In this document: positions 11,940 through 24,889 of the stretch, in pieces
Layout: each line of letters starts with the position of its first letter
Position numbering within the stretch: the first letter of the stretch is position 1
Assembly (NCBI RefSeq): GCF_028476545.1
Contig: NW_026731674.1
Location: 1,177,501 to 1,241,500 of the forward strand
Direction: 5' to 3'
Length of the DNA stretch: 64,000 nt
From: Physella acuta
Lineage: Eukaryota > Mollusca > Gastropoda > Physidae
Translations under genes and position numbers: made by a program
The notes under the pieces: generated by a model
Seen by the model: only the letters and a program-made list of their open reading frames with translations
What the model was told of the DNA's origin: nothing
Databases searched by the model: none

Positions 11940-12422
11940 CGAAGCATACATCACCCTGTACAAACAACAAAACCATTTAAATGATTTAAACAAAAACAAA
12001 AAAAATTCATAAAGAACGTTTATGTAATAATGCACCAATACTAAAGAGGAGAAAAGAAATGACCCTACAATATGTAATGAACATGAGTTGATACGAATTC
12101 TTCCATCAGTTTTGTTTTTTAAGATTTTTACCTCTAGAGTATAGCAGCGGGGAAAAAAAATTCCTGAAAATAAAACAGAAATTTAATATTTTTAGAATCA
12201 ATTTTATGAATTCTGCCTATCCAGAGAACCTCAAAATAATTTTTTTGAGTTTAACTTAAACTACATTTCTATTTATTTTCAGCAAACCGTATGTTATAAA
12301 CTGAAGGTTGTTCTGTAACACTAACATTGATTGGCTGTACTGGAACTAGGGGTGTCAAACTGATTTTTTAAAACGGTTCCAGAGCTTTTTTGAAAGTTGT
12401 CAAGAACTCATGATTCTAAGAT
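11940..12422. other. Intergenic, AT-rich, no gene seen
   Basis: Unique AT-rich DNA. It contains a candidate polyadenylation hexamer AATAAA near 12168 on the + strand, which could serve DESI2 if its 3' UTR spans the arrays. Confidence 0.4.
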
Positions 12423-13269
12423 TGTTGGGAAAAAAAGTCACAGGAAAAAAAAAACAGGAAAAAAGTCACAAATATATATTTACATGGAATTTGTTAATAT
12501 TTTTATGTATTAAATATTCAGAGAGTGCAAATTAACTTAGGGTTAATTAAATGTAATGTAATGTGTGCAGGTTGTATACGCATATAGTAATTTTTTAAAT
12601 CCATCTAAAAATATTTAGTATGAAGTGTTTGATTGTAATTATGTTAAACATAATATTAATAGCATTTAATTGAATGCTCCAAAGGCCGCCATTTCCATCA
12701 TGTTTTTTTTTTTTTAAATACCATCTGACTTACTGCTCTCAACTCATTGCAACAATAATTATGCTTAGTTCAACCACCTTTACTGACCACATTTATCACG
12801 CTCATTACATAACAAAGCTTGGTATCAAAACAGAAAGCCGACAAGGTTCAAAGGCTGTCATTGACGCATAACGTCAACAACACAAAATATATTCGGACAA
12901 TGCCTACAGAGGTGAGGCCGACCATAAAATAGCCTACGGCAAAACATATGCAAAGCACAATGATGTGCCTAAATTTCTTTTATAATTAACTTCTCTAACA
13001 AAAGTTGAGGTTATTGTGTAAATTATGTTAGAGTATTTTTACTTACAATTGTTATAAACCATAATGCTTTTAACGTCTATAAATAATTTATGCTATAAAA
13101 AAATACAACCCACAACAATAAACTTACAAAATTTTACAATTCTTAACAAATAAATCAAAATATTTCTAAAAAGATTTTTGTGACTTTTTTTTCTGTGACT
13201 TTTTTTCCTAGCAAAAACTGTGACTTTTTTTCTGTGGTTTTTTTTTCCTGTGACTTTTTTCCGCTCAAC
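12423..13269. mobile_element. MULE-like non-autonomous DNA transposon
   Basis: The ends are inverted copies: the left begins tgttgggaaaaaaagtcaca, and the reverse complement of the right end begins gttgagcggaaaaaagtcac. Both sides are flanked by the identical 11-mer GATTCTAAGAT (12412-12422 and 13270-13280). An A-rich inverted repeat with a 9-11-bp duplication fits Mutator-like elements. No transposase frame is seen. Confidence 0.65.
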
Positions 13270-13410
13270 GATTCTAAGATAGTGGGCACTAAATTTGTTC
13301 GTATATCTCAAGTAGTAAAAAAGATATGACGTTTTAAAACATTGGTTTTTAACTTCTTTTTTCCAACAGCCTTTATAAAAAGTACCATGTTTGAGAGGTT
13401 ATATTAGTCC

Positions 13411-13606
13411 AAACTGGCGAAAAAGTGCGTTTTGGGGTAATTTTTTACGGTTGTGCTATAAGAATAAAGTTTAAGTCTTTGTCGAATTCTGGTATTTTTA
13501 TATCTGTAGCACATTTTTGAATGTGTTTCATATTTGTTTGAAAAGTTTCAGTTACGTCAACAAATTTCACCGTTTTGCGAGTACCGATCGACCCCACACT
13601 GTTTCA
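13411..13606 (+). repeat. Dispersed repeat, copy 1 of a direct pair
   Basis: This segment (from actggcgaaaaagtgcgttt to gaccccacactgtttca) recurs at 24638-24889 in the same orientation with scattered differences. The family is unknown. Confidence 0.8.
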
Positions 13607-14296
13607 TTTGGTCGCGGCTAAGCATCGTAAAATCATAATCTTAATATTATTTTAAAGATTTTTTTGATGTATAAATTGAAAAAAATAACTTGTTTGTTTC
13701 ATTTTAAAAAATCAGTTTTTAAATGACGATATATACACGAAAACAAACTAATTGTTTCAATTTTTACACCGATGTAAAGTTCACTTTTATAAGTGAGTAG
13801 CTCGCCGAACGGTTTTAAAGGTTGACGACCGATGATGCTAAACGGATTTTACCCTTGCTAGAGCCTTCAAACAAGTTGTAAGTACCATTTTTAGAGTTTC
13901 ATTTCCATTTTGATAAATGAATTTTAAGATTGAATGTCATTTTGGTTTAATTAGTACAAGTTATTAATGTAAATTTGAACGCTACGAGTCCACTGTTTTA
14001 GCGTGTGAACTACGCTTGTAAACAGGGTGTGTTTAGATGTGAAGCTATTTAATTACGAAGTGACTACTCGGAAGATTTTTCTCCCCAACGTCTCCACTTA
14101 GTCGGCAAAAGATAGCTCTGCGCATGCGCAGTGACCTAGGGTTAGGGCTAGAAAAGTAGGAACAGAATGAAAAGTAACGAAGTTTACTGGCTGTCGTCCA
14201 CACTCTCTGCTGCCACTCTGCGATTTGTTTTTCTTAACGGATGATTTTTTATCTTGATCGAGTTACGGTAAGCGGAATGAAGAAATTAAATAACAA
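13607..14296. other. Intergenic, AT-rich, no gene seen
   Basis: No convincing coding frame, RNA gene or tandem array is visible in this stretch. Confidence 0.5.
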
Positions 14297-14700
14297 ACAA
14301 GTTAATAAAAAGTCTAGTGACAATTTAACCGCAATTTCCTTAATTAATTTTTTGTGACCGAACGAAAGGATATTTTTGAAAACTTTTTTCGGCAATATTG
14401 TTCTAAATTATGTCAGGAATCGATTGGTAAATGTTTCAAGTCGCTAAGTGGTCTGGTTCCCAAGATATGGGCCAAAAACTGCATTTTTTTCGAGGTTTTT
14501 TGGCTCTTCCGGGAAATCCAGGAAGGAATTCCGGGAATTTTTTGACCCACAATCATCCTCGGAACTTGCTTATCATATTTGCTATCTATATTGCTTCGTT
14601 GAGGAGGAGATACGACTTAAAGCTGCGGACACACATCCATCCATCCAGAAATAACGAATTAATAATCGCAATTGTCAGTATGGAAATTGCGCTAAAAAGT
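14297..14700 (+). mobile_element. F2 transposon family, copy 1 (internally deleted)
   Basis: Left end AACAAGTTAATAAAAAGTC, subterminal accgcaatttcc, and right end ggaaattgcgctaaa, which is an inverted copy of the subterminal motif. Shares its right half, including the TCCATCCATCC tract, with copies at 16187, 33574 and 36225, but lacks about 280 bp of the middle. Confidence 0.8.
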
Positions 14701-15905
14701 AGCGCAGAGCCTTTTACGGTCAAAGGGAGAAAAGAATGAATATTTTTGTTTTCGTATTGTCATGTAAGAGTTGTCTCTATTTTTTTCCCTTTAGATTTTA
14801 AACATTAAACTTCAGAAAAAAAAGAGCACTAAAGGATAATGAAATTTTCTTGTCCTGACAATATTCATTAGGTTACATGTTACAAAACTATACATTATTG
14901 TTTGGGGTGATACGGATATAAAATATATCCAATATAATTTTATAAGGCTTTATTAAATTACAGCCACTTGCGTTAATTTTTTAAAGAAAAATTACAAATG
15001 GTTGACAATATTTTTATTAAAAATCTATTTAAAAGATTTTTTTTTTAAAGATTTCAGGACGAAATTTTTTTTTTTTAATTTAAATTAGGAGATTTTTTTT
15101 AACAAGTAGGGATAGGAACTCTTGATAAACTAATAATATAAAAAAGATATATATTTAGTTACTCCCCATAGACCATAGAAATAGAACTGTTTATTGACCT
15201 ACTTACCAGCCCTATTGCGGAAGATAATTAACGTACACGCCCTGTGGTGCTCGGGGCGAGAGTGTGGACAAACCAACGCCTCAATCCAAGAAATACCAAC
15301 GCCTTCTTTGTTTACATTCAAATCACTCAGATTTTAGAAAACAAGGTCACGCGTCTAAAAATACACGATTGGTAATACATTTAGTTTGGCCAGATAAGTT
15401 ACACTTCTAAAAAATAACGATTTTAGAACTTCTCGTGCGTTTTACTCAAAAAGTGAAGTCACACGTCTAAAAATACACGATTGGTAACGTATTGAAGCAA
15501 TCCTAACTTTAAAACATTGGTTTACTGAACTGCACTTTTCATCCGATCGCCGTAAAACATTGGGAAGTTGACAACACTCATAGTTTAGGGAGGTCTCTGG
15601 GGGGGGGGGGGGGGGGAATAATTGTCATGGTTTGATCCAAATTAAACTCTGTTGATGTTAGGTGTCTGTTGTGTGTCAAAACTGTTTTTATATTCTACAT
15701 GGCCATCTTTTAGTCTACAGCCTTTTCAACTGCCGTTTATCTTTCACCGCCAAGCGAATTCAGCCCAGTGACAAACAAGTAGTATCATTAGTATCATTAG
15801 TATCATTAGTATCACTATCACAAAACTTAATTTGTGTGACGTCAAATCACCTGATTTGTTAAAGCTGGCCACAACACCCGTGCTGGCCATATCACCCGAC
15901 CATTT
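14701..15905. other. Intergenic, AT-rich, no gene seen
   Basis: Contains a direct repeat of cacacgtctaaaaatacacg-like sequence near 15350 and 15465, a 17-G run at about 15600 and a short ATTAGTATC tandem near 15780. No gene is recognised. Confidence 0.45.
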
Positions 15906-15967
15906 AACTGAAGCAGTGGCGGAACTAGAAAAAAAAGGCCACCCCGCAAAAAAAAAATGTTGGGCCC

Positions 15968-16069
<102 letters not shown>

Positions 16070-16186
16070 CTAGCTGTATGTCATTACTTCGATATGATGT
16101 AAGATAAATTGAAAGTAGCACTCTGAAGAAATAAGAAAAAAAACACAATGCATGCCGAAAAAACAAAAATTGTATCAATCTAAACA

Positions 16187-16886
16187 AAACAAGTAATTAA
16201 AAAAAGTCTAGTGACAATTTTAGCGCAATTTCCTTATGTTATCTAAAAATAGCTCTGTCGTAGCGTAAATCAAGAGCAGGGTTAGTAAAACCATTGGTTA
16301 GTTATTAAAACGTTTTTTATTAATTTTTTTTCAGTATTTTACATGTTTTATTTACAATAGAGTAACATGACTAAAAACCATTGCGCGCCCAGCTACCGAA
16401 CGTGACGTCGCAGCCATTGAACGTGATGGCGCAGCTATTGAACGTGATGACGCGTGTGGTGTGGTTGCATAAAATGCCTACTAATTCGGTCCAAATTTTA
16501 ATTAATTCAAAAAAATTTTTGTGACCAAACGAAAGGATATTTTTGAAAACTTTCTTCGGCAATATTGTTCTAAATTATGGCAGAAATCGATTGGTACATG
16601 TTTCAAGTCGCTAAGTGGTCTGGTTGCCGAGTTATGGGCCAAAAACTACATTTTTTCGAGGTTTTTTGGCCTTTCCGGGAAATCCATGAAAGAACCCCGG
16701 AATTTTTATGGCCTATGTTCATCCTCGTAACATAATTGCTTTTGGAACTAGTCCTCGATATTGCTTTGTTGAGGAGGAGATACGACTTAAAGCTGCGGAC
16801 ACACATCCATCCATCCATTCATCCATTCATTCCCAGAAAAGACGAGTTAATAAACGCAATTCTCCAGAATGGAAATTGCGCTAAAA
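16187..16886 (+). mobile_element. F2 transposon family, copy 2
   Basis: This near-full 700-bp copy has TTTAGCGCAATTTCC at 16218-16232 and its inverse ggaaattgcgctaaa at 16871-16885. The middle carries CATTGCGCGC and a repeated GAACGTGATG motif. It is nested in the hAT composite. Confidence 0.85.
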
Positions 16887-17260
16887 AAAGTATATATACA
16901 CACTACAACCAAAAACAATAAACGTAACACTATCTGTTTTGTAATTCTTGTAAAAAAAATTTCTTACATAATAATTCCTGGGAAATTATTTAAGACAAGT
17001 GAAATAGGGGAAATAATCACTCTCTTAATATAACTATGTATATATTTACACATTTAATTATAAATGTCAAAACAAATAAATAATTACTTTAGAATACAAT
17101 AAAATTGTTTAACACTATTCGTGTTTACAAAGTGTTTTTGTCTATAATCAGAATTTAATATATCGTCATCATAAATGCTAAAGTATTACAGCATAATGAA
17201 AGTTTTTTAAAATTAGAGTTTGTATAAAACCACGCTTTTTGATATAATATAAAAACACTC

Positions 17261-17641
17261 GGAACAGTAGCCTACATTTAACTAAATAATGGTCTTTAGT
17301 TCAAATCATATATTTTTAATTATCTACTGCTTCTTTGTGTTCTTTAAAGATCATTTTTTAACATAGTGATAGGTATGGGTTAGATCGGAACAGTAGCCTA
17401 CATTTAACTAAATAATGGTCTTTAGTTCAAATCATATATTTTTAATTATCTACTGCTTCTTTGTGTTCTTTAAAGATCATTTTTTTAACATAGTGATAGG
17501 TATGGGTTAGATCGGAACAGTAGCTTACATTTAACTAAATAATGGTCTTTAGTTCAAATCATATATTTTTAATTATCTACTGCTTCTTTGTGTTCTTTAA
17601 ATATCATTTTTTTAACATAGTGATAGGTATGGGTTAGATCA
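17261..17641. repeat. Three tandem copies of a 126/127-bp unit
   Basis: Starts ggaacagtagcctacattta at 17261, 17387 and 17514. The copies are almost identical (TAGCCTAC becomes TAGCTTAC in the third), so the triplication is recent. Confidence 0.95.
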
Positions 17642-18744
17642 CTGTAATGATCACACACCTTTTTACTGGTAATTGCAAAAACAATATTCACGGAGTTTTA
17701 CGTTTAAAAAACTAAATTTTTGGCGCCATGGTACTTTGATACATCATTACGCGTTTTTCTACATGTACTTAACAGATCAGTTTGGGATGGGTTAAGGGGC
17801 GGGGTTAAACTTCATTCACCACTGTCCGGTCACTTTAGGTCAATTATCCAACCCAGTGTTTACCTAGGTGTGACATGTAGCTCTACACAATTGTGGTGGT
17901 GAGGTGTGTCTGGGGGGGGGGGGGGGGAGAGAGATAACCAACTGAGAGTGAACATAGTGTCAGTTTTTAGATGACTGTTCTAAACATACATATATATTAC
18001 GCAAATATATTTTACACAAATATATATTACAGAAATAGATTTAAATAATTAGCAGTGGTATTATGACAATATTTTTTTTACAGAGGGGCCATGGAGGAGG
18101 GGAGTTGTAACTGTTACATATAATTTGTAATCGTAATCACCATCGCCCAAACTGTAAGAATACTACTACTTCATTGTGATGACTTTGTTGACCTTGTCAA
18201 AATTTCCCCACCACTACGCAGTTTGCTCATAAGTAAATTTAAATAGAGGTGCCACATCAGTTGTATTTGTTTCTGTATTGTAATTTTAAAAAAAAATAAT
18301 TAATCACACGATTCAAACTGTAGGCCTATATATAAAGTAATTATGTATGAAATTTTATGTATAACATTTTCTAATTCAATTATTCGTAAGCAAATACATT
18401 ATACAGTTGCCTTAAACTTAACACCCCTCTTGCCAAGTGATACTACCCGTAGAGGTTTTTTAAACATTGCAAAGCATCGTAATGGTTATTTTTAGAATGG
18501 CAAACTGATGCAGCTGTTAATACGTGTTTTAAACGTATACACTACTAGACTAGTACAATAATGCTTAATTGCTGCATGAAAAGAAATCTTGTGATTTACA
18601 TAGATGTCCCGACCAAAAATATTTTTTTAACAAATATCATTGTTTAAAACTTTGAGTTTAAAAAGTTTCCAAAAAGGCGCCACTTTGCTGAAAATGGCCA
18701 GAGGGGGAGCAGCCGCTCCCCCTGCTCCCCCCCTGCGTACGCTA

Positions 18745-18817
<73 letters not shown>

Positions 18818-18819
<2 letters not shown>

Positions 18820-18870
18820 CGAAACTATTAGTATTAATAAGGGCCACCCCGCAAAAAAAAATGTTGGGCC

Positions 18871-18944
<74 letters not shown>

Positions 18945-18995
18945 CGAAACTATTAGTATTAATAAGGGCCACCCCGCAAAAAAAAATGTTGGGCC

Positions 18996-19072
<77 letters not shown>

Positions 19073-19126
19073 TGGGGCCCAACATTTTTTTTTGCGGGGT
19101 GGCCCTTATTAATACTAATAGTTTCG
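18818..19126. repeat. GGGCCACCCCGC modules in two direct and one inverted copy, separated by (TA)n
   Basis: The module gcgaaactattagtattaat plus GGGCCACCCCGCA and TGTTGGGCCCCATA occurs at 18818 and 18941 in direct orientation and at about 19073 inverted, with about 70 bp of TA between. The second and third copies form a near-perfect palindrome. The module matches the subterminal part of the hAT at 15914. Confidence 0.9.
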
Positions 19127-19730
19127 CTGTCTGTCTATCTATGTATCTATCTGACAAGAACGCTCTAGAGAAAACACAAGCAAAATAAAAACATGCACAG
19201 TAATTCGAAAACGAAGTATGACGCGGTCACATTTAGCATAGAGTAGAAAATAATCTCAAGCCGGAGAGTGCACACAGTAATATGACGTCATTGATTCTCG
19301 AGTAAACATTGAATAAAAAGGAAATTTGTCTAATCTAAATGGTTTGCGTGAAGAGTTTCTTGCATACAATTCTTCGGGTAGGGGCGAAGCCCCACCCCCC
19401 GCGTAAGAACGTCTGAGCCCCCCCCCCCCCTTCCCAACTCAAAAGAAATTTCTTCATCGATACTCTATAATAAAATTACCGCCTAATTAATGTGTCTAAT
19501 CTAAAAAGTGGTTTTCTTGCAATTTCTTTAATGCAATTCTTCGGGTAGTGGCTAAGCGCGACACCAGTGTTTCTTTCAGACTTTTTCCTTCCCGGAGGGG
19601 GTGGGGGGGGGGGAACTTTTTTAATCTAAAAAATGTTTAGCGTGCAGTTTTTTTTTTCAAGCATCTCTTCCGGTAGGGGCGAAGCCCCGCCCAGATTCTT
19701 CCTTTAGTTTGTATGATCTACAAATGCGAC

Positions 19731-19960
19731 CAGTGTTTCTTTCAGACTTTTTCCTCCCCGGAGAGGGGTGGGGGGTACTTGAAATTTTCGGGGGCGGGGG
19801 TAGAATTTTCTGGGAGGTGGCGGACACTGGAAAAAGTATATAAATATATTTCGTTGAATGTGACGGTAGACATGTTTTGGAGTGTGTGTGGGGGGGGGGG
19901 GGGGGGGGGAGGGGGGCGAAGCCCCATCCTCCCAAGTAGAGTTGCCTGAAAGAAACTCTG
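19731..19960. mobile_element. hAT MITE with perfect 8-bp target duplications
   Basis: Ends CAGTGTTTCTTTCAGAC and gcctgaaagaaactctg are inverted copies. AATGCGAC occurs at 19723-19730 and 19961-19968. The interior is G-rich. The same family lies at 46792-46977, and a truncated left end is near 19567. Confidence 0.9.
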
Positions 19961-20182
19961 AATGCGACTTTTGTCATGAATGAGATTAGGTGCATGGTTT
20001 AGGGATATGCCTATGACTATATGTTGTATAAATTAAAGTACCGAGAAAATAGACAGCACTATCAACCTAGCGCCCGTTGTATCCTTCCTCAACGGGCCAT
20101 TTCTCTCGTATATATATACATATTTCGTGTAAGTCACGATTCCCCACCCTGGACGGGGAAATACTGCTGGTTATAAAACTGG

Positions 20183-20340
20183 TTACGGGACGGCCTGGCC
20201 TAGAGGTAGAGGGCTAGACAGCTAACCCGAGAGTCATGAGATCGAATCCGGGTTCTAAGCAGTAGAATGTCCCTGATTCCACCCAGCTCTTTATCTGCCC
20301 GAACGGGGAGTGATGATGACAATAATACTGGGCACTCTTG
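20183..20340 (+). mobile_element. tRNA-derived SINE
   Basis: A tRNA-like head has box A-like TGGCCTAGAGGTAGAGG and box B-like GAGATCGAATCCGG about 35 bp apart, followed by a tRNA-unrelated body (tgtccctgattccaccca). It lacks a clean cloverleaf, so this is a SINE head rather than a tRNA gene. Borders are approximate. Confidence 0.55.
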
Positions 20341-20341
20341 G

Positions 20342-21196
<855 letters not shown>

Positions 21197-21204
21197 AACT
21201 GAAG

Positions 21205-21499
21205 CCGTCACTAATGAGCCGAATGTCAACGCACTGAATATTGAGCCAGATTTGATCAATCCTTGAGATCTCAACAAGCTGCTTGTACTTTTGTAGTGCG
21301 GACCGTAGGCTGCTTGACGTTAGATGGACTTAGGCACTCAGGATTTTCTCAATCAGTCGCAGGTCAACACGCGATGGCTTCGACTGGACGGACACACGTC
21401 ACAAACATCATCGCTGACACTAGTGACGCTGTCAGTGACAGCAAGACACGGCACAGCCAGTCAGGAAAACATTTACCAGCCGCGCGAGCTCTGCCTCCA
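21205..21499. other. Intergenic, no gene seen
   Basis: Higher-GC unique DNA between transposons. A 121-codon frame starting at 21263 has no recognisable domain and runs into the MITE. Confidence 0.35.
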
Positions 21500-21559
21500 C
21501 AGTGGCGTAGCCAGGAATTTGTCATGGGAGGGGTTCAAACATTTTTTCATTTGTATACT

Positions 21560-21608
<49 letters not shown>

Positions 21609-21653
21609 GTCCATGGGAGGGGTTATAACCCCCCCCCCAAGTCTACGCCACTG
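21500..21653. mobile_element. Short hAT-like MITE with (TA)n core
   Basis: Ends CAGTGGCGTAGCCAGG and tctacgccactg are inverted copies, around GGGAGGGGTT motifs and a TA tract. A target duplication is not clear. Confidence 0.65.
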
Positions 21654-21768
21654 CCTGCTGTAGGTGGAGATGACTGTAGGTGACTAGAAACAGGCGACCC
21701 AACTCCCATTTGTCGACACGAGTCATCAGATCAAATCACAGAGAGGATAGAAGAAAAGTGTCAATCAC

Positions 21769-23296
21769 CAGACCACGGGTTTTCAAACTTGGGGTCACGA
21801 AGGGCTTTCTGGGAGGTTGCCGATTGGTACACTAAACCTTACTAATGAGAAACAAAACATAAATATTTAAACGAATATCTGAAATTTGGCTTTACTAACA
21901 TCACTGGAAATGGAATAGAGAAGAAGCAATGCGTACTGTGCAAAGTTGTTCTCAGTCACGAGTTTATGAAATCTTCAAAACTAAAACGTCATTTAATACC
22001 AGTCATTCGGAACACACCAAAAAAGATATGTAGTTCTTTCGTCGGTATGAAGCTAGTTGCAAACGTCAGAGACTTGATAGAACAGAACGTTTTCACCAAG
22101 GAAACACAGCATTAGTGCAAGCATCATATGAAGTAGCGTTAGAAAATGCCAAGCGAAAAAAAAAAAACGAAAAAAAAAACACAATAGGAGAAAATCTCAT
22201 CAAACGCTGCTTGTTGAAGATGGTGAAGTTAATTCTTGGAGATTCTAGTGCAGTAAAGATGCAACAAATATCTCTGCCTAATAATACTATTCAGCAGCTT
22301 ATAGCAGACATGTCCGTAGATGTTAAATAACAAATTTTTATTGAAATCAAGCTTTCACCATTGTTTGCTTTTCAAGTTGATAAATCAACAGACGTGAGTT
22401 CGTGTTCGCAGTTGCTGGTCTGTGTCTATATTCATGCGGATGATAGCAAAGAAGAGTTGCTATTTTGTGAAATAGCATGGAGAAAATAAATACGTTTTTT
22501 TTTAAAAACTGGATGGTTAAAATGGGTTAAAACGGCTGTGAGGGATTGTACGTATGGTGCGCCATCTATGTTTATGTCAAAATCGGGCTTTCAGAAAACA
22601 GAAAAGATTTAGCTCCCTAACCACTGCATGATTTACCAGTATGCCCTCGCCATCAAGACTCCATTGCTAGTAACAGTCGTACTTTATATTTAATCTGGAG
22701 CCTTCAAAGAACTGAGCAAAGAAATTAATATAGATCACACAGTTTTGCTTTTCTACACTACAGTACGCTGGCTGTCAAACGAATTGTTGTGAATCGTGTT
22801 TTTTAATTGAAATCTTACATCAAATTGTTCTTGGAAAGTGCAAAGGAAACAAGACCTTTTGGTATAGGGCCTACTTAAAATGACATAGAGTGGGTGGAGA
22901 GAGTATCATACCAAGCAGATATATTCGAACATCCACATAAGTTTAATGAACGAATATTATCACTTTCCATGATAATCTCGGGGCATTTTTATCAAAGCTG
23001 AAAAATTGGCGAAGAAAATAAATCTTGGAAATATTGTACATTTGAGAAACTCTGCAGTGTGGTGGATGAATCTGATTGTGAGATAATTAAAATTTTGAAA
23101 GAAGCGATTTCTGGGCATCTTGAATCTCTTGAAAACGAACCGCGGCGCTTTATCTCTAAGCTGATGTTGCCAGCATTCCCGACGAATTACAAGATGAATT
23201 CTTTGATTTGCAGAATTAATCCGCGTAAGATGAAAAACTGCTCACACAATTTTGGTGTAGTATTCACCATCCTAATATATAATTCCCCATGTGCGC

Positions 23297-23338
<42 letters not shown>

Positions 23339-24510
23339 GTCCGCAAAATATTTTCGCCGGACATCACGTCTGAAACGGCAGCGATATATGGAGAACTTTA
23401 TACGGACTTTTGTTAAAAATAATATGTTAGATGTTTTTAATGTATAACCACAATTTTATTTAAAGAAGAAAAATAAAAATTAAAGGCGTATTCGAATGTA
23501 GAGAAACAGTATTATTTATGCAACCGGAAAAGCATTAATAGATGTGAAAAAGTACGCATAAAACTGTGACGTCACTATTGCTTATACATTAACTAATGAC
23601 GTCATCTGCCGTGTTTAGAATAAAAAGAAGTGAACTATTTCATTCAAATTTGATTTAGATCTACGTACACTATGAAATGTATACAATACAATTTTTCCGG
23701 CCTAAACTCATAAAATTTATTTTATTTATTTGGATTCTAGATCTAGATATTCTAGATTCATCTATTCAAATAATACATTTCTATACTAAAGTATTTCAGG
23801 CCTTAATTACTTTATTGAAATCTTTGTTTATCTATGCAATTTGCTAATTTCTATAATATATAAAGCAAAGTTGTCGGGTGCCCGATAGGGCACTTCCCGG
23901 CGCCGTAGGCGCTTCAAATTTGGCAGGATCTTGCCTTGGGGCGACAGAACACGGAGGCCGGTTGGCCGAAAAGTCTACGATGATGGGGTCAAAACTGACC
24001 TCGACTGACCGGCGCCTTATATGAGCTATAAATCGAAAAAAAATGTCCACGGAGGAACCTCTTCATAACTCCTGAGGTCGTAGACCGACCCTCGGGCGAA
24101 TTAATTAAGCATTCGAATTCTCAATGTTTTCGAAAGCCTAAGCACAGCTGGGCAGCATGCCTAGTTCATACCTAAACGTAAAATTGATTGACTTTTCGAG
24201 AATAGATATTTAACACTATTCTGCGATTTAAAAAAAATATTTAAGAAATAAATTATAAAGTGAATATTGATAATGGCATAGGTTGGCGTTAACAAAAACT
24301 TAACCGCGAATGTTGAGTAAATAGCATGCAATTTTACTTATCTTAATAAAACAGTTATCAAGAGTAGTTAATATTGAAAGTCTTATAGAAAAATCTTGTT
24401 TTAGTGCTTATTAATTTCCATACTAATTTCGGCTTTAATTTTATGGGGGTCGCGGGTCACTTACTTTTTATAAAAGGGGGTCGCCAATCGATAAAGTTTA
24501 GGAACCACTG
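21769..24510 (+). mobile_element. hAT transposon of the BED-finger (ZBED5/SCAND3-like) type, decayed
   Basis: The left end cagaccacgggttttcaaactt and the reverse complement of the right end, cagtggttcctaaacttt, resemble the CAGTGGTTCTCAAACTT terminus of this hAT group. The interior holds a broken transposase (21888-23220). The bases next to the right end (gggggtcgccaatcg) mirror the left subterminal GGTTGCCGATTGG. No clear 8-bp duplication is seen, fitting an old copy. Confidence 0.8.
21888..23220 (+). pseudogene. Decayed hAT transposase with BED zinc finger
   Basis: From 21888 a frame reads FGFTNITGNGIEKKQCVLC and then a KLKRHL end, the BED finger pattern. At 22115-22330 comes MQASYEVALENAK, TIGENLIKRCLLKMVKL and LPNNTIQQLIADMSVDVK, matching ZBED5/SCAND3-type transposases. 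Further fragments (VDKSTDVSSC, SGFQKTEK, VRWLSNELL, LCSVVDESDCEIIKILKEAI) continue in changing frames to about 23220. Stops and frame changes show it is dead. A (CT)n tract follows near 23300. Confidence 0.85.
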
Positions 24511-24637
24511 CACTTGACAAAGATTGGTCCTAACAACTAGTCAAAGAAATGTTCCTGATAATTTGCTAAGTTTTAGGAACGAAAATCTCACAAAATCATT
24601 AAATCTTTTTTGGACTGTCGCACACACTCATTAGGTA

Positions 24638-24889
24638 GTCAAAACTGGCGAAAACGTGCGTTTTAGGGTCAGTTTTTGCGGCTTTCAAAAAAATAAAATA
24701 ATTAATTACTTCTAGTTGTCCTATAAGAATAAAAATTATGTCAATAAAGTTTAAGTCTTTATCTGTCGTAATCTGGTATTTTTATTTCTGTAACACATGT
24801 TTGAATGTGTTTTATATTTGTTTGAAAAGTATCAGTTACGTCAACAAATTTCACTGTTTTGCGAGTACCGATCGACCCCACACTGTTTC
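24638..24889 (+). repeat. Dispersed repeat, copy 2 of a direct pair
   Basis: Copy of 13411-13606 with about 50 extra bases near its start; ends at the same ccccacactgtttca. Confidence 0.8.

Noticed and set aside
9143-11984. Frames of 360-850 codons on both strands
   Set aside because: A 27-bp period keeps several frames open on both strands; pure repeat translation.
14354-14739. Small overlapping frames in the F2 copies (for example starting MTERKDIFENF)
   Set aside because: The same frame recurs at 16521 and 36180 with the repeat, but shows no known domain and is short and broken by indels between copies.
20183-20260. Functional tRNA gene
   Set aside because: Box A and box B are present but arms do not pair into a clean cloverleaf and a SINE-type body follows.
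21500-21653. 8-bp target duplication for this MITE
   Set aside because: The best match (ctgcctcc and ctgcctgc) needs shifted ends and has a mismatch.
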